Part shown: piece after piece, positions 4,783-6,004 of the stretch
How the letters are laid out: each line of letters starts with the position of its first letter
Position numbering within the stretch: position 1 is the first letter of the stretch
Origin: Candidatus Brevefilum sp.
Lineage (GTDB): Bacteria > Chloroflexota > Anaerolineae > Anaerolineales > Anaerolineaceae
Assembly: GCA_007119455.1 (NCBI GenBank)
Contig: SKPR01000028.1
Span: 1 to 6,004, forward strand
DNA length: 6,004 nt
Reading direction: 5' to 3'
Translations under genes and position numbers: made by a program
Notes under the pieces: generated by a model
Databases searched by the model: none
Seen by the model: the letters and a program-made list of their open reading frames with translations, nothing else
Told to the model about the DNA's origin: nothing

Positions 4783-6003
4783 GTGGATTCTTCAGAAAAG
4801 CCGCTGTCATTTGGTATTATCGGGTCGGTCAGCCCGACCACACCTCTGACTCATAATCCTTCTTACCTGTTATCGCTTCCTGAAGTCCAAAAATTAATGA
4901 TCCAGAGCGCACAGACACCCAAAGCCCAGGCAGAAATCAAATCAACCCTGGCGGAGAGCGACATTTCATTGGAAGACCTGCTGGAATCTGGATTGTTGGA
5001 ACAGGAAGGAGACGTTTTTAAAATCAGTTTTATCCTGTTTCTAAAAGAGGACCTGGTTGTGATCAGAGACGTGTGCGAAGAACTGGCCAGTTCACTGGCC
5101 AAGCGTTACCTTGCAGAATCCAGTGAGTTCCGTAATCTGCTGGCACAGACATCCAACCCCCATCATGTGCTTGAAGAAGTGGCTTTTATCCTGATTGGTT
5201 GTTTCTCGCTGGATTGGGATGGCCTTCAGATCACCGAGGAACTTGGCTACTGGCTCGAACCCATGGAAACAGAACTGGGCGATCGCTATGTGGCCTGGGC
5301 TGAGGAGCGAAAACCCGAAGATGCCAGAAAGATTTATTGGGGAAGCCATAACGATTATTACACAGATTGTGTCCTGACCACCTTTGGTGACCATGGAGGG
5401 TTATCTCGTCCCGGCTTTCCTGACCTAGCCTGGCGAATGAACAACCGGATTTACCAGCTCGACCTTGCACCGGAGATCGAGCATAACCTGGTGCGTTCTT
5501 TCTCGCCTTTTGTCTCATTGTTTACTGAACAGGTCGGATTGATCATGCTGGCTTTAGCCCAAAACAATGTCCAGCCCCAAGCCCTGGCAGATGAGATCGG
5601 GCTGGACCATGAACACCTGTATGCTTTGCTGGATTTGCTGGATGACCTTAATTATATTCAGATAGCCCCTACCAACATCAGGCCCATTATTCCTGTGCTT
5701 TTAGCGAAAGATGCCGAGATTGTAGAGGCCATCTTGACCCGCAGCGGGAAGATACTGGTGGATTGGCTTCCAACGCATATGGATATGCTACGTGAACGGC
5801 TGGCGGGAATAACCCCCCTGGCCTATGGTCTGCCTTTTGAGCTGATTTTCTCACAGATCTGGCATTACCTGTTTGGGATCGCTAACCGCCAACTGGTGAA
5901 AGGTGGCCTGTTCGCCGACCCCTATCATCCGGACCGGCGCTACCCAGGATTTATTCCGGCTGTCTGGCATCCGACTGTCCTGCCAGAAGAAACCACCTTT
6001 TAG
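4783..6003 (+). CDS. protein of unknown function with two winged-helix-like segments
   Basis: A complete 406-residue protein starting at GTG and ending at TAG (6001-6003). It has no signal peptide or transmembrane helix, so it is probably cytoplasmic. I do not recognise a named family. Two regions look like winged-helix folds. In the first (about 29-92), helices are followed by SLEDLLESGLLEQEGDVFKI. In the second (about 252-310), LIMLALAQ is followed by PQALADEIGLDHEHLYALLDLLDDLNYIQI. Each is followed by a similar tail (FILFLKEDLVVIRDV near 83-97, IPVLLAKDAEIVEAI near 303-317), suggesting an internal duplication. Between them is an aromatic-rich linker domain with W184, GSHNDYYTD (187-195) and the glycine-rich FGDHGGLSRPGFPDLAW (201-217). 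The C-terminus (357-400) is rich in aromatic residues and proline. A MarR/ArsR-like regulator or sensor is possible but unproven. It follows degV by 75 bases, probably from its own promoter. Confidence 0.8.
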   Translation: MDSSEKPLSFGIIGSVSPTTPLTHNPSYLLSLPEVQKLMIQSAQTPKAQAEIKSTLAESDISLEDLLESGLLEQEGDVFKISFILFLKEDLVVIRDVCEELASSLAKRYLAESSEFRNLLAQTSNPHHVLEEVAFILIGCFSLDWDGLQITEELGYWLEPMETELGDRYVAWAEERKPEDARKIYWGSHNDYYTDCVLTTFGDHGGLSRPGFPDLAWRMNNRIYQLDLAPEIEHNLVRSFSPFVSLFTEQVGLIMLALAQNNVQPQALADEIGLDHEHLYALLDLLDDLNYIQIAPTNIRPIIPVLLAKDAEIVEAILTRSGKILVDWLPTHMDMLRERLAGITPLAYGLPFELIFSQIWHYLFGIANRQLVKGGLFADPYHPDRRYPGFIPAVWHPTVLPEETTF

Positions 6004-6004
6004 C

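Overview
The window is an ordinary-looking bacterial chromosome segment of roughly 50% G+C. It carries five complete protein genes, one on the minus strand and four on the plus strand, with well-spaced purine-rich ribosome binding sites. There is no tRNA, rRNA, transposase, CRISPR array or phage gene. The combination of a hexameric-type glutamate dehydrogenase, two adjacent SIMPL-domain (DUF541) lipoproteins, a DegV protein and a hypothetical protein with two winged-helix-like segments looks to me like an anaerobic Chloroflexota of the Anaerolineae type. That placement is an inference from protein style, not a marker-gene result.

Layout. Positions 1-288 hold no gene but several hairpins, including a convincing factor-independent terminator for the minus-strand gene. 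Positions 289-1575 (minus) encode glutamate dehydrogenase. Positions 1576-2082 are a long divergent intergenic region of about 500 bases. Its gdhA-proximal part (1619-1751) contains three nested inverted repeats that fold into one branched structure. A TTGACG-17-TATGGT promoter on the minus strand is placed so that transcription would begin at the outer edge of this structure. The gdhA mRNA would therefore start with a structured leader of about 175 nt, which is the most interesting feature of the window. A second, separate long imperfect hairpin lies at 1843-1892.

Positions 2083-2802 and 2899-3639 (plus) are tandem paralogous SIMPL lipoproteins, each with a clear lipobox. They are separated by a strong intercistronic hairpin without a T-tract, and the pair ends at a terminator at 3669-3703. 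Positions 3844-4707 encode a DegV-family fatty-acid-binding protein. Positions 4783-6003 encode a 406-residue protein of unknown function that starts at GTG behind its own TATAAT box and ends two bases before the window edge.

The genes do not form one pathway. gdhA links carbon and nitrogen metabolism, and the SIMPL pair acts outside the cytoplasmic membrane, probably in envelope or stress physiology. DegV binds fatty acids in the cytoplasm, and the last protein could be a regulator. The transcription units I infer are gdhA alone, the SIMPL pair, degV, and the 406-residue gene, the last possibly also reached by readthrough from degV.
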